Part shown: in pieces, positions 53,877 to 63,470 of the stretch
How positions within the stretch are numbered: position 1 is the first letter of the stretch
Layout: every line of letters starts with the position of its first letter
Origin: Dawidia soli
GTDB taxonomy: Bacteria > Bacteroidota > Bacteroidia > Cytophagales > Cyclobacteriaceae
Assembly: GCF_018598185.1 (NCBI RefSeq)
Contig: NZ_JAHESC010000002.1
Location: 186,001-250,000, forward strand
Direction: 5' to 3'
Length of the DNA: 64,000 nt
The notes under the pieces: model-generated
The model's database searches: none
What the model saw: only the letters and a program-made list of their open reading frames with translations
What the model was told of the DNA's origin: nothing
Position numbers and translations under genes: made by a program

Positions 53877-56231
53877 TTGAACGCAACCAGAAGAAATACT
53901 GCTTTTTCCAGGCCTGCCGCCAAGTTGGTGATGCTGATGGCCCTGCTGTTATTGCTGGCGACACCTGTTTTGGCCCAAAATACCAAAGGGGACCGGCCGG
54001 GAGCACCCTCCGGGCAGCGCCGTGAGAGCCGGTTTAAAAGCACCTTCCGGAAAAAGAACAAAGCCTCTAAGAAACAACCCACGTATAATAACCGGGCAAC
54101 GACCCGCAGCCGGTCGCGCTCCAACTCCGGCCGCAGACAGGACAAAGTCGGAAAAGCCTCCGGCAATGTGTTGCGTCGCCAGCCGCCTAAGCCCAGCAAC
54201 ACGCAGCGTGCCTGGCAGGGAGATATCACACACCGGCGCATTCGCGGCAGGAACAGCAGCAGTGCCTCGAAGGCCAATGTACACCCGCAGAGCGGCCGGT
54301 ATGTTACACGCCATCCATCCAGCCGCGGCCGTACCGGCGGCGGTGTTGTTTCCAATCGTTCGCAGGTAGCGAGAGCAAAGGCATCATCCGGACCGCCGTC
54401 TTCGCCGCCGCGCAAACGGAAGGTGAAACCCCGGTCGGCATCGCGGCCGTTTATCGCCCGGAAGAGTATCAATGTATACGCCAATTTCCCGCGACCCAAA
54501 AAGCGCCCCGAGCGGGCACAGACCACAGACCTTGCGGGCCACCCGTTACGCCGGCGCAACTACGAGTCGCCGCGACCGGAGGTGAGCACACCGGCCAGAA
54601 CGTATTCACAAAAAAGACGCGTGGGCGAACGGCCCTACCGTGGGCCTGCTGCCGGCAGCTATCGCTCGGCCACCAACACACGGCCGAAGGCCTGGACCGG
54701 CGACATCGCCGGCCGGCGCATTCGCGGGAAGAATTTCACCAGCAAAAAACGTACGGAGGGCACTCCTATCCTATACCACGGGCGTCGTAAAAAGGCACGA
54801 TACGGGGACCATCGATATCGCGGCGCCATACCGGGCGGCGGCGCCCGCTCGGCCACGCGGTCGCGCACCGGCACGGTGCCCGTACAGGGTCGCGCGCCCG
54901 GCATCGGCGCGCGAGGGTTAGGCAATTACCAGGGAGATCTGAAAGGACGCCGCCGGGCAAAAGGGGGTGGCAGCGTCAGCGGTGGATTGTGGAACAACAA
55001 CGGCTCCGCTATTGCCGGTCGCCGGCCCCGCGAGACCCGTCCGGGTACCTTTCAAGGCAATATAAAAGGCCGCCGTCCCCTGAAGGGCGGTGGCAGCGTG
55101 AGCGGTCGGGGCTGGAACAACAACGGCTCGGCTATAGCAGGTCGCCAGCCGCGCGACATGCGCCCGGGTACTTTCCAAGGCAATATAAAAGGCCGCCGCC
55201 CCCTGAAAGGTGGTGGCAGCGTGAGCGGTCGCGGGTGGAACAACAACGGCAGTGCGATTGTAAGTCGTCGGCCCCGTGAAACGCGCTACGGCAACTTCCA
55301 GGGGAACATAAAGGGAGGGCGGCCCTTGAAAGGCGGCGGTAGTGTGAGCGGCCGTGGCTGGAACAACAATGGCCATGCGATCGCTGGTCGTCGGCCCCGT
55401 GAAACGCGCTACGGCAACTTCCAGGGGAACATAAAAGGGGGCCGGCCCTTGAAAGGCGGCGGCAGTGTAAGCGGCCGGTTGTGGAATAACAACGAGTCGG
55501 CCATCGCCGGACGTAAGCCACGCGAGACGCGCTATGGTAACTACCAGGGCACACTCAAGGCTCGTGGACCGGAACCGAAACCGGAGGCGTATAAGATCAA
55601 TGGATACCCCGGCAAGATGAAGCGTTTTTCGGCTTCCCCCGGTTTTGGCGATCAGGGCGAAGAATTTACCGGTTACATTCGCCACCGCGGGCTACGCAAG
55701 CCATACATCCGCAACGAAAAAGCGCATGAGGATGCGTTGCTGAAAAAGCGCCCCAGTGTGGCGGTCGACCAGGTATACGGTTTGCAGATACCGGTTAAGA
55801 CGCGTCGCTATGTCAAAAACAAAAATGCCGCCGAGGATGCAACGCCTAAGCTGTCGCCTACCAAGACCACCCGGGCGGTGGGTGAGCTGCAGGTAAAAGT
55901 GAAACAGTATCGCTACGTACGCAACGGTAGCAGCGCGGAAGAAGCGCTGAAGGTACGCGAGCCCGGAAAAGCATTTGCAAGGGCAACCGACTACCAGGGC
56001 AACATCAAGATGAAAAAGTACACGCTCTTCGACAAACGGGGCTTGCACCCGGATGCGAAGTTCGTCAAGATCAATAAAAACAATGTCGATGGTGAACGTG
56101 ACATGCTCACGAACTTTAAGCTATGGTGGTCGCGTTTATTCAAGAAAGAAGAAACACAGCCCGACCACTTGAAGGACAAGGGTCATAAGCCGCGGTATGA
56201 CAAAGGGGAAGCCGGGCTGTGGTATGACTAA
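53877..56231 (+). CDS. Highly basic exported repeat protein
   Basis: A 784-residue protein read from a TTG start (MNATRRNTAFSRPAAKL); if this is wrong, the ATG at 53931 gives a shorter signal peptide. The signal peptide ends TPVLAQ. The mature chain is extremely rich in Arg, Lys, Gly and Asn. Residues 351-555 are five tandem 41-residue repeats of the form FQGNIKGRRPLKGGGSVSG followed by RGWNNNGSAIAGRRPR, with a sixth partial. Similar single elements of the type W(Q/T)GDI(T/A)xRRIRG lie upstream, and FTGYIRHRGLRKPYIRN, KTRRYVKNK and YQGNIKMKKY lie downstream. The C-terminus DKGEAGLWYD looks conserved. No function is recognised; binding an acidic envelope polymer is a guess. Confidence 0.8.
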   Translation: MNATRRNTAFSRPAAKLVMLMALLLLLATPVLAQNTKGDRPGAPSGQRRESRFKSTFRKKNKASKKQPTYNNRATTRSRSRSNSGRRQDKVGKASGNVLRRQPPKPSNTQRAWQGDITHRRIRGRNSSSASKANVHPQSGRYVTRHPSSRGRTGGGVVSNRSQVARAKASSGPPSSPPRKRKVKPRSASRPFIARKSINVYANFPRPKKRPERAQTTDLAGHPLRRRNYESPRPEVSTPARTYSQKRRVGERPYRGPAAGSYRSATNTRPKAWTGDIAGRRIRGKNFTSKKRTEGTPILYHGRRKKARYGDHRYRGAIPGGGARSATRSRTGTVPVQGRAPGIGARGLGNYQGDLKGRRRAKGGGSVSGGLWNNNGSAIAGRRPRETRPGTFQGNIKGRRPLKGGGSVSGRGWNNNGSAIAGRQPRDMRPGTFQGNIKGRRPLKGGGSVSGRGWNNNGSAIVSRRPRETRYGNFQGNIKGGRPLKGGGSVSGRGWNNNGHAIAGRRPRETRYGNFQGNIKGGRPLKGGGSVSGRLWNNNESAIAGRKPRETRYGNYQGTLKARGPEPKPEAYKINGYPGKMKRFSASPGFGDQGEEFTGYIRHRGLRKPYIRNEKAHEDALLKKRPSVAVDQVYGLQIPVKTRRYVKNKNAAEDATPKLSPTKTTRAVGELQVKVKQYRYVRNGSSAEEALKVREPGKAFARATDYQGNIKMKKYTLFDKRGLHPDAKFVKINKNNVDGERDMLTNFKLWWSRLFKKEETQPDHLKDKGHKPRYDKGEAGLWYD
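54927..55541 (+). repeat. Five tandem 123-bp coding repeats
   Basis: Five units of exactly 123 bp, beginning at a Tyr/Phe-Gln-Gly codon triplet, lie in frame in the basic repeat protein, and a partial unit begins at 55542. Units 2-5 are nearly identical at protein level while silent sites differ, so the array is not brand new. Confidence 0.9.
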
Positions 56232-56240
56232 CGATCCGAT

Positions 56241-56585
56241 ATGAATTGGGAAACATTGACCTCACTGGATCAGCTGGAAGCGATCCGGAAAGAATCGACC
56301 GAGAAACCGGTCCTCATCTTTAAACACAGCACCCGTTGCTCTATCAGCAGAATGGTGCTGGACCGGCTGGAGCGGAATTGGGACGCGCAGGAAATGGAGC
56401 CCCACGTAAAGGCCTACTTCCTGGACCTGATCTCCTATCGCCAGATCTCCAACCAGATTGCCGATCTGTTTCAGGTCGAGCACGAATCTCCCCAGGTCCT
56501 TATTATCCGCGACGGCGCGTCGGTATACGACCGCTCACACATGGCGATCGACTACCAACACATCCGCGGTACGGTTAAAAATTAA
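56241..56585 (+). CDS. YtxJ-type thiol redox protein
   Basis: A 114-residue thioredoxin-fold protein with one active-site cysteine, C33 in FKHSTRCSISRMV. The single-Cys TRCSIS motif and the late SPQVLIIRDGASVYDRSHM are typical of YtxJ, which is linked to bacillithiol systems. It begins 9 nt after the basic repeat protein and overlaps the convergent osmC-family gene by 11 bp. Confidence 0.88.
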   Translation: MNWETLTSLDQLEAIRKESTEKPVLIFKHSTRCSISRMVLDRLERNWDAQEMEPHVKAYFLDLISYRQISNQIADLFQVEHESPQVLIIRDGASVYDRSHMAIDYQHIRGTVKN

Positions 56586-56979
56586 ACGTGATGGTCTGAA
56601 CGACCGTGTCGGAAAGGCTCAGGGCTACCGGACAGGTCATCGCAGCGCGTTTCAGCTTTTCTTTCTGAACATCCGTGGCGACCAGCGACGGGTGGGTGAA
56701 CACGATTTTGACTTCGGCAATCTTGCGCGGGTCACTGGCCATGATTTTTGTGATGTCAGAGGTCAGGCCGGTCAGGTCTATCCCTTCGCGGTTGGCCAGA
56801 ATGCCCATGAGTGTCATCATACAGCTGTTCAGCGAGGCGCAGGTCAGGTCGGTCGGGCTGAAGGCCTCGCCGCGGCCATTATTATCGGGAGGTGCATCGG
56901 TAACGATTGTATTGCCTGATTTGAGGTGTTTTACGCTTGTGCGTAAAGATCCTTCATAAATTCCGGTCATAGAAACCAT
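56575..56979 (-). CDS. OsmC family protein
   Basis: A 134-residue peroxidase-like protein. The two redox cysteines are C53 in LNSCMMTLMG and C116 in MTCPVALSL; there is an extra Cys at 47. SPTDLTCASL is the usual family segment. Members reduce organic peroxides. An alternative start three residues in (MTGIYEG) is possible. Its pairing with YtxJ suggests shared thiol-peroxide defence. Confidence 0.9.
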   Translation of the reverse strand: MVSMTGIYEGSLRTSVKHLKSGNTIVTDAPPDNNGRGEAFSPTDLTCASLNSCMMTLMGILANREGIDLTGLTSDITKIMASDPRKIAEVKIVFTHPSLVATDVQKEKLKRAAMTCPVALSLSDTVVQTITFNF

Positions 56980-57040
56980 ATCGAATAACTTGGGGTTAGT
57001 ATTTGCGTTAGGTAATTAAAAGTTTAAATTTAATTCAAAG

Positions 57041-57048
57041 TATCTTTG
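57041..57048 (+). promoter_or_regulatory. -7 box abutting the 57054 gene
   Basis: TATCTTTG is an exact TAnnTTTG box, ending 5 nt before the ATG at 57054. The preceding sequence is A+T rich but has no TTG at 17-23 nt. Confidence 0.5.
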
Positions 57049-57053
57049 TGAGG

Positions 57054-57782
57054 ATGTTGCGTCTGGATAAGATCTCCCTGTTATTGGGCTTTATGTTGGT
57101 GGCGATTGTGGCAAGTGCACAAACGCAAGATAGCTATGATTACCAATCAGAGTTTACCTGGGGGATCAATAAAAACACGGCGGGGGGGCTGATCGGCGGC
57201 CTGGTTTTCAAAAAAGCACGTAAACTAAGCGATCGCGTGCTGGAAACGTACGGCCTGGAGATCATGAATGTTAAGAACCCGCAGGAAGTGCGCACAAGCT
57301 CACCCAACACCGGCAACTTCTTTATTCTTGGCAAAAAGAATTATCTCTATGCGCTCCGCCTGCAATACGGCCGCGACTTTATCCTGTTCAAGAAAGCGCC
57401 GCAGCAAGGCGTGGAGATCAAGGCTATTTTCGCCGCGGGCCCGACGATCGGTATCGTAGCCCCGTACTATGTGGAATATAGCGTAGACAACACCTCGTTT
57501 GTAACCAATACCGCGCAGTACGATACCAACATCCCTGTCACATCGATCTTTGGTACCGGCCGGTTGTTCCAGGGCCTTGACGAGTCGAAGATCGCACCCG
57601 GCGCCAATATAAAAGCCGCACTTAACTTTGAGCTGGGCACCATCAAAAGCCAGGTAACGGGCTTCGAGGCGGGCTTCCTGCTGGATGCCTACACCGAGAA
57701 GGTGGAGCTGATGGCGGCCGCTAAAAACTATGCCATCTACCCGACGCTGTTTATCACGCTCTTTTACGGCAGTCGGAAATAA
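57054..57782 (+). CDS. Exported protein, unknown
   Basis: A 242-residue protein from the ATG at 57054 (a GTG at 57048 falls inside the -7 box). It has a signal peptide ending VASAQ. The mature part alternates polar and hydrophobic residues and includes FTWGINKNTAGGLIGGLVFK, YLYALRLQYGRDFILFKKAP and FEAGFLLDAYTEKVELMA, as in an outer-membrane beta-barrel, but the C-terminus is not a canonical Phe. Function unknown. It is followed by a strong terminator. Confidence 0.7.
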   Translation: MLRLDKISLLLGFMLVAIVASAQTQDSYDYQSEFTWGINKNTAGGLIGGLVFKKARKLSDRVLETYGLEIMNVKNPQEVRTSSPNTGNFFILGKKNYLYALRLQYGRDFILFKKAPQQGVEIKAIFAAGPTIGIVAPYYVEYSVDNTSFVTNTAQYDTNIPVTSIFGTGRLFQGLDESKIAPGANIKAALNFELGTIKSQVTGFEAGFLLDAYTEKVELMAAAKNYAIYPTLFITLFYGSRK

Positions 57783-57802
57783 TAGTATGCCTGCGGGCAT
57801 GG

Positions 57803-57840
57803 AGGAAGGCTATCCTGGGAAAGGATGGCCTTCCTGTTTT
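57803..57840 (+). terminator. Terminator after the 57054 gene
   Basis: AGGAAGGCTATCC (57803-57815) pairs with GGATGGCCTTCCT (57823-57835), one G-U pair, with a 7-nt loop and a GTTTT tail. Confidence 0.8.
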
Positions 57841-57908
57841 CTAGGCCTACAGTGCGGGATAACACGGGGATAACTTAGATTTAAGCCAGTGATGACCCAG
57901 TCCTAAAG

Positions 57909-57981
57909 CACTGGGAAAACACACGGGAATGTCCAGTGCCAGGCACAGGTTGCCGCGCACAGACTGTCCGGCATGTGCCGG
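57909..57981. other. Two inverted repeats in the uvrA upstream region
   Basis: CACTGG (57909-57914) and CCAGTG (57933-57938) form an inverted repeat, and CCGGCATGTGCCGG (57968-57981) is a perfect palindrome. Both lie upstream of the uvrA promoter within the 310-bp gap between the preceding gene and uvrA; otherwise I see nothing there. Confidence 0.35.
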
Positions 57982-58033
57982 GTTACCGGCAGGCGGAATT
58001 TGAAGAAAGATATGGCGATTCCGGTTTTTTCAT

Positions 58034-58064
58034 TTTGTAGGAAACAATCGGTACGGCATTTTTG
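58034..58064 (+). promoter_or_regulatory. Promoter for uvrA
   Basis: TTTG (58034-58037), a 19-nt spacer and CATTTTTG (58057-58064), one base from the consensus. The leader is about 23-28 nt. Confidence 0.6.
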
Positions 58065-58092
58065 TATTTCTCATTATTGGTAAGTTCAATTC

Positions 58093-60939
58093 ATGGCGAA
58101 AGCAGCAGAAAAAAAGATCCAGGACCAAACCGGTCATGAGTATATTGAAGTCATCGGTGCCCGTGAGCATAATCTGAAAAACATCAACGTAAGCTTTCCG
58201 CGTAACAAGTTGGTGGTCATTACCGGGATTAGCGGTAGCGGCAAATCGTCCCTCGCTTTTGATACGATCTACGCCGAAGGACAGCGCCGCTACATGGAGA
58301 GCTTTTCCGCCTACGCGCGCAGCTTCCTGGGCAACCTCGAGCGGCCGGACGTTGACAAGATCAACGGCCTTAGCCCCGTTATTTCCATCGAGCAAAAAAC
58401 GACGTCGCGGAACCCGCGCTCGACGGTGGGTACCGTCACGGAGATATACGACTTCATGCGTCTGTTGTACGCCCGGGCGGGCGAAGCTTTTTCGTACCTG
58501 TCGGGCGACAAGATGGTGCGGCAATCCGAAGAGCAGATCCTCGACGCGATCATCACAACCCTGAAGGGCAAAAAGCTGGTGTTGCTGGCGCCGATCATCA
58601 AAGGCCGCAAGGGTCACTACCGCGAGCTGTTCCAACAGATCCGGAAATCAGGTTATACCAAAGTGCGTGTAGACGGTGAGGTACAGGAGATCACCGCGAA
58701 AATGCAGGTGGACCGGTACAAGATCCACGACATTGAAGTGGTGATGGACCGGATCGTCGCCGATGCAAAAGACAAACACCGCATTGGGCAGTCCATCGCC
58801 AAATCGCTGAAAGAAGGTAAGGGCGTCATCATGGTGATGGAAGAAAACGGCAAGGTGCATCATTTTTCCAAGTTCCTGATGGATCCTAAAACCGGTCTGT
58901 CGTATGACGAGCCGGCGCCGAATACATTCTCGTTCAACTCGCCCTACGGCGCGTGCCCTACGTGTAACGGGCTGGGGCAGATCGAAGAGATCACCGAGGA
59001 CTCGATCATGCCCGACAAGAAGTTGAGCATAAGCCGCGGCGGCATTTTGCCGCTGGGGGAATACCGCGACATCTGGATTTTCAAAAAGATCGAGTCGATG
59101 CTGAAGCGCCACAAACTGACGCTGTCGACACCGATCAAAGATATACCCAAGGAGGTCATCAAAGTAATGCTCTACGGCGACGATGCACCGGTAGCGGTTG
59201 CTTCGGTAAAATATCCGGGCACCGACTGGAACGTGCGTTTCGAAGGCATTATCAACTTCCTCGAAAAACAACGCGACGAAGGTTCGGAGGCTATGCGGAA
59301 ATGGGTGGAGGATTTCACGATTATTCGTACGTGCCCCGAGTGTAACGGTGCCCGCCTGAAAAGGGAGTCGCTGCATTTTAAGATCGACGACAAGAACATT
59401 GCCGAGCTGGCAATGCTCGATATTCAGTCGCTGAAAAAATGGTTTGAAGGGTTGGAGGGTCGGCTCAATGCCAAGCAGAAGGTGATCGCGACGGAGGTGT
59501 TGAAAGAGATCCGGAAGCGCATCGGCTTTTTGCTGGACGTAGGCCTGGACTATCTGAATCTGAACCGCCCCATCCGCACGTTGAGCGGCGGGGAGTCGCA
59601 ACGTATCCGGTTGGCTACACAGATCGGCACACAGCTGGTCGGTGTGCTCTATATTCTCGACGAGCCCAGCATCGGGCTGCACGCACGCGACAACGTCAAG
59701 CTGATCAAGGCCCTCCAGGACCTGCGCGACATTGGCAACAGCGTGGTGGTGGTCGAGCACGACAAGGATATGATGCTGGAGTCCGACTATATACTCGACA
59801 TCGGTCCGGGTGCCGGGCGCCACGGTGGCCACGTAGTAGCGGCGGGTGATCCGAAAACATTTTTGAAGAACGACAGCACCACAGCGAAATACCTGAGCGG
59901 CAAGATCGGGATACAGTTCTCCAAGGACCGGCGCAAAGGCATCGGCGAGAAGCTGGTGCTGACGGGTGCGTCGGGCAACAACCTCAAAGACGTTACGCTG
60001 GAGATACCGCTGGGTACGCTCACCTGTATCTCGGGTGTATCGGGCAGCGGTAAGTCTACGCTGATCCACGAAACACTTTTTCCGATCCTCAACCGGCACT
60101 TTTATAACTCGCGCACGGAGCCGCTGGCTTATAAAAAGATGGAGGGGCTTGAGCATATCGACAAAGTGATCGAAGTGGATCAGTCGCCCATCGGTCGTAC
60201 GCCGCGGTCGAACCCCGCTACATATACCGGCGTATTCAGCGATATTCGCGACCTGTTCACACAGATGCCGGAGGCGAAGATCCGCGGATATAAAACGGGC
60301 CGGTTCTCTTTCAATGTGAAGGGTGGCCGCTGTGAAACGTGCGAAGGCGCGGGATTGCGCCTTATTGAAATGGAATTTCTGCCGGATGTATATGTGCCGT
60401 GCGAAACCTGTAAAGGCAAGCGGTATAACCGGGAGACGCTGGAAGTGCGGTTCAAAGGCAAGTCGATCAGCGACGTCTTGGATATGACGGTGGAAGAGGC
60501 GATCACGTTCTTTGAGAACCAGCCGAAGATCCTGCGCAAGATCCAGACGCTGGGAGAAGTGGGACTGGGCTATATCTCCCTGGGACAACACGCCACCACG
60601 CTGTCGGGCGGGGAAGCGCAACGTGTGAAGCTGGCGACCGAGCTGTCGAAGCGGGATACGGGCAAGACGATGTATATTCTGGATGAGCCCACCACGGGAC
60701 TGCACTTTCAGGATATCGCCCACCTGCTGGACGTATTGCAGAAACTAGTCGACAAAGGCAATACCGTATTGGTGATCGAGCACAACCTGGACGTGATCAA
60801 GTCGTCAGACCACATCGTGGACCTGGGACCGGAAGGCGGCGCCAAGGGCGGCAAGATCATCGCCCGGGGAACACCGGAAGAGGTGGCGAAAAATACCACC
60901 GGCTATACGGGCAAGTTCCTGAAGGCCGAATTGAATTAA
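58093..60939 (+). CDS. uvrA: UvrABC excinuclease subunit A
   Basis: A 948-residue damage-recognition ATPase of nucleotide excision repair. The first Walker [20 protein letters not shown] is near residue 47 and the second [17 protein letters not shown] near 650. The zinc modules CPTCNGLG (about 297) and [14 protein letters not shown] ... [10 protein letters not shown] (about 750-780) are present, as are the signatures [12 protein letters not shown] and [12 protein letters not shown]. Length is normal. It carries its own promoter. Confidence 0.98.
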   Translation: MAKAAEKKIQDQTGHEYIEVIGAREHNLKNINVSFPRNKLVVITGISGSGKSSLAFDTIYAEGQRRYMESFSAYARSFLGNLERPDVDKINGLSPVISIEQKTTSRNPRSTVGTVTEIYDFMRLLYARAGEAFSYLSGDKMVRQSEEQILDAIITTLKGKKLVLLAPIIKGRKGHYRELFQQIRKSGYTKVRVDGEVQEITAKMQVDRYKIHDIEVVMDRIVADAKDKHRIGQSIAKSLKEGKGVIMVMEENGKVHHFSKFLMDPKTGLSYDEPAPNTFSFNSPYGACPTCNGLGQIEEITEDSIMPDKKLSISRGGILPLGEYRDIWIFKKIESMLKRHKLTLSTPIKDIPKEVIKVMLYGDDAPVAVASVKYPGTDWNVRFEGIINFLEKQRDEGSEAMRKWVEDFTIIRTCPECNGARLKRESLHFKIDDKNIAELAMLDIQSLKKWFEGLEGRLNAKQKVIATEVLKEIRKRIGFLLDVGLDYLNLNRPIRTLSGGESQRIRLATQIGTQLVGVLYILDEPSIGLHARDNVKLIKALQDLRDIGNSVVVVEHDKDMMLESDYILDIGPGAGRHGGHVVAAGDPKTFLKNDSTTAKYLSGKIGIQFSKDRRKGIGEKLVLTGASGNNLKDVTLEIPLGTLTCISGVSGSGKSTLIHETLFPILNRHFYNSRTEPLAYKKMEGLEHIDKVIEVDQSPIGRTPRSNPATYTGVFSDIRDLFTQMPEAKIRGYKTGRFSFNVKGGRCETCEGAGLRLIEMEFLPDVYVPCETCKGKRYNRETLEVRFKGKSISDVLDMTVEEAITFFENQPKILRKIQTLGEVGLGYISLGQHATTLSGGEAQRVKLATELSKRDTGKTMYILDEPTTGLHFQDIAHLLDVLQKLVDKGNTVLVIEHNLDVIKSSDHIVDLGPEGGAKGGKIIARGTPEEVAKNTTGYTGKFLKAELN

Positions 60940-60963
60940 CCACGATTTGCACACAGTATCAAC

Positions 60964-61212
60964 ATGATAGCACGCTTACGTCCGTACCTGGTCAGTTTCC
61001 TTTTCCTTCTCGTGGGGGCCTACCAGGTATACGCAGGAGATCTGCTCGAAGCTTCTTTGTATATATTGGCCAGCCTGGCCTTTGCGTTCAACTCCATGGC
61101 CGCCGAGCCGAAGCTTGTAGCGTATAAAAAAATGGTCGTGATCATTACCTGGTCGCTGATCATTGTGACGGGCATTCTTTTCCTATATCTCTTACAGTTT
61201 AAATACCTGTAG
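60964..61212 (+). CDS. Small membrane protein, unknown
   Basis: An 82-residue protein with three predicted membrane helices (about 8-24, 28-44 and 57-78). It follows uvrA by 24 bp on the same strand. No family is recognised; the layout is reminiscent of small accessory membrane proteins. Confidence 0.55.
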   Translation: MIARLRPYLVSFLFLLVGAYQVYAGDLLEASLYILASLAFAFNSMAAEPKLVAYKKMVVIITWSLIIVTGILFLYLLQFKYL

Positions 61213-61287
61213 ATCCGCCACCCACATAAATTTGGGATGCCGGGTGCCCGCGATTTGCGTATATTTTGAACTTTTCGCGGAGGCGAT

Positions 61288-62346
61288 ATGGTAAATAAGC
61301 ACAGACTGTATTGGACGTTGCAGACCGGCGGCTGGTTGTTTTACGCCGTCGTGCAGATCGTCTTTAGCGTCTTTGCTTCCGACGGCTTTGCCACCCGCCG
61401 CATCACGTTCCTCCTGTTCGAGGCATTCTTGTGCCTCATGATCACACACTTATTCCGCCTGTTCCTGAATCGCTGGCGGTGGTTGTACCTGCCCATGCCC
61501 AAGCTCATTCCGGGTGTGTTTGTGGCGGTGATCCTGATGGGGGTGACGGTATATTTCCTGCGCATACCCGTCAACCTGATCCTGGGCCGGTTATTTGACC
61601 CGCGCACGGCGTTCGATCCGGCACAAATATTGGGGCAAACGTCGTTCTATGCGATCGTCTTCTTTTTGTGGTCGGTGTTTTACTTCACCTATCACTATTT
61701 CGATCGGTATAACAAATCGCTGAAGTACGAAGCGTCCATGATCGAGATCGAACTCAACAATCTTAAATCGCAGCTCAACCCGCATTTTATTTTTAATGCG
61801 CTGAACAGCATCCGGGCGCTCGTGGACGAGAACCCCTCGAAGTCAAAGCAGGCCATAAACCAGCTGGCCAATATCTTACGAAACAGCCTGGCGATGGACA
61901 AGAAGGGTCTGACCAAGTTCGATGACGAGATGCGGTTGGTAAAAGATTACCTCGGGTTGGAGAGCATTCGTTTTGAGGAGCGACTGAAAACGGAGTTTGA
62001 CATACACCCGCAATCGCAAAACTTTCTGGTGCCGCCGCTCATGATCCAGACGCTGGTAGAGAACGGCATCAAGCACGGTATTTCAAAACTTACGCAGGGC
62101 GGCGTGATACAAGTGAAGACATCTGTTGATAATAACCGTTTGAAGGTCCATATTCGCAATACAGGGCACCTGGCGCAGGGGAACAAACGCAAGGGTGGCC
62201 TGGGGTTGAAAAATACCATGCAGCGCTTAAAACTGATCTATGGGGACGAGGCGTCGTTCCGGATTGTAAATGAAAACGATAATTTTGTACTTACAGAAAT
62301 AATCATTCCTCAAAATTTTACCTATGAGAGCATTAATCGTGGATGA
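61288..62346 (+). CDS. LytS/YehU-type sensor histidine kinase
   Basis: A 352-residue inner-membrane kinase with four membrane helices (about 10-135), then a His_kinase domain with phosphoacceptor H166 in LKSQLNPHFIFNALNS and a HATPase domain with PPLMIQTLVENGIKHGIS and GGLGLKNTMQRLKLIYG. A GGAGG sequence lies a few nt before the ATG. It overlaps the next gene by 23 bp, marking a coupled kinase-regulator pair. Confidence 0.94.
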   Translation: MVNKHRLYWTLQTGGWLFYAVVQIVFSVFASDGFATRRITFLLFEAFLCLMITHLFRLFLNRWRWLYLPMPKLIPGVFVAVILMGVTVYFLRIPVNLILGRLFDPRTAFDPAQILGQTSFYAIVFFLWSVFYFTYHYFDRYNKSLKYEASMIEIELNNLKSQLNPHFIFNALNSIRALVDENPSKSKQAINQLANILRNSLAMDKKGLTKFDDEMRLVKDYLGLESIRFEERLKTEFDIHPQSQNFLVPPLMIQTLVENGIKHGISKLTQGGVIQVKTSVDNNRLKVHIRNTGHLAQGNKRKGGLGLKNTMQRLKLIYGDEASFRIVNENDNFVLTEIIIPQNFTYESINRG

Positions 62347-63046
62347 TGAGCGCCTGGCGCGAAAAGAGCTAATGAAGTTGTTGGAAGATCATCCGATGAT
62401 CGAAGTAGTGGGTGAGGCGGCCAACGCCGACGAGGCGACCCAGTTGGTAAACGACCTGAATCCTGACCTGCTGTTCCTGGATATTCAGATGCCGGGGAAG
62501 ACAGGCTTCCAGTTGCTGGAGGAATTGGATGCCGTGCCGCTGGTCGTGTTCACGACCGCCTACGACGAATTTGCGATCAAGGCTTTTGAGGTCAACGCGC
62601 TGGATTATCTGTTAAAACCCATTCAACCGGAACGTCTACTGGAAACGGTCTCCAAGCTGGCGGAAAAAGAGCGCGCCAAGATTGCCGCCATTCGCGGACC
62701 GGAGAAAAAACTGGGGCTGAACGACCAGGTATTCGTAAAAGACGGCGACCGCTGCTGGTTTGTAAGCCTTTCGAATGTGCGCCTGTTCGAGTCCGACGGT
62801 AACTACATCAAAGTATACTTCGATGCCAACCGGCCGATGATCCACAAGTCGCTGAATGCGCTGGATGAGAAGCTGGACGAGCGCGCTTTCTTCCGCGCCA
62901 GCCGCAAGCACATTGTAAACCTGAGCTGGGTAGAAGGTATCGAGCCGTGGTTCAACGGAGGGCTGATGGTAAAGCTCCGGGGCGGTGACAAGGTCGAGGT
63001 AAGCCGCCGGCAGGCTGCGAAATTTAAAGACATGATGAGCCTGTAA
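62324..63046 (+). CDS. LytTR family response regulator
   Basis: A 240-residue regulator: receiver domain (1-118) with DDE at 7-9 and phosphoacceptor D53 in LLFLDIQMPG, and a LytTR DNA-binding domain (about 140-238) with VKDGDRCWFVSLSNVRLFES and the late FFRASRKHIVNLSWVEGI. It is the partner of the kinase upstream. Target genes are not evident. Confidence 0.95.
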   Translation: MRALIVDDERLARKELMKLLEDHPMIEVVGEAANADEATQLVNDLNPDLLFLDIQMPGKTGFQLLEELDAVPLVVFTTAYDEFAIKAFEVNALDYLLKPIQPERLLETVSKLAEKERAKIAAIRGPEKKLGLNDQVFVKDGDRCWFVSLSNVRLFESDGNYIKVYFDANRPMIHKSLNALDEKLDERAFFRASRKHIVNLSWVEGIEPWFNGGLMVKLRGGDKVEVSRRQAAKFKDMMSL

Positions 63047-63050
63047 TGGC

Positions 63051-63410
63051 TCAGGTTAAGACCAGCTCGATCAGCTCTTTCTGTACGTTCCAGTCTTTGG
63101 CAAGCTTCAGCATGGCCGTAGCCTCCATTTCGGTTACGTAGCCTTTTAGGTTATTGGCTTGCCAAACCATGTTGATAAGCTCTACACGCTTCTCTTTGGG
63201 ATAATCGCCGATGATCTCATTCAGGTAGTCGCGTGCCCGGTCGAAGGAAGTGACATAATCTTGTGCCACGAAGTCAAGCGCCCACTTGTATTCTTCCTGG
63301 GCGTTCAGCTCGCGCGCGGTTTTCTCCAGGTCGTTTTTTTCTATGTCGTCCAGGCCGTGGTAGTGAAAGATCACGGCTTTGAGCAGCATATACACTTTTT
63401 TTTCTTCCAT
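63051..63410 (-). CDS. Small helical protein, TerB-like layout
   Basis: A 119-residue acidic, all-alpha protein with no signal peptide or membrane segment. Its helix spacing resembles the TerB-like protein at 23594, but it lacks the acidic turns, so the relation is only suggestive. It converges with the LytTR regulator with 4 bp between the stops. Function unknown. Confidence 0.6.
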   Translation of the reverse strand: MEEKKVYMLLKAVIFHYHGLDDIEKNDLEKTARELNAQEEYKWALDFVAQDYVTSFDRARDYLNEIIGDYPKEKRVELINMVWQANNLKGYVTEMEATAMLKLAKDWNVQKELIELVLT

Positions 63411-63470
63411 GGGTCTCTGGTAGGGTCGTGAAAATTACGAAACTTCCGGCTTGGGCCTTGCGGCGCAGTT

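Noticed and set aside
58648-60723. Open frame of 691 codons on the minus strand
   Set aside because: It is entirely opposite uvrA and has no recognisable domain.
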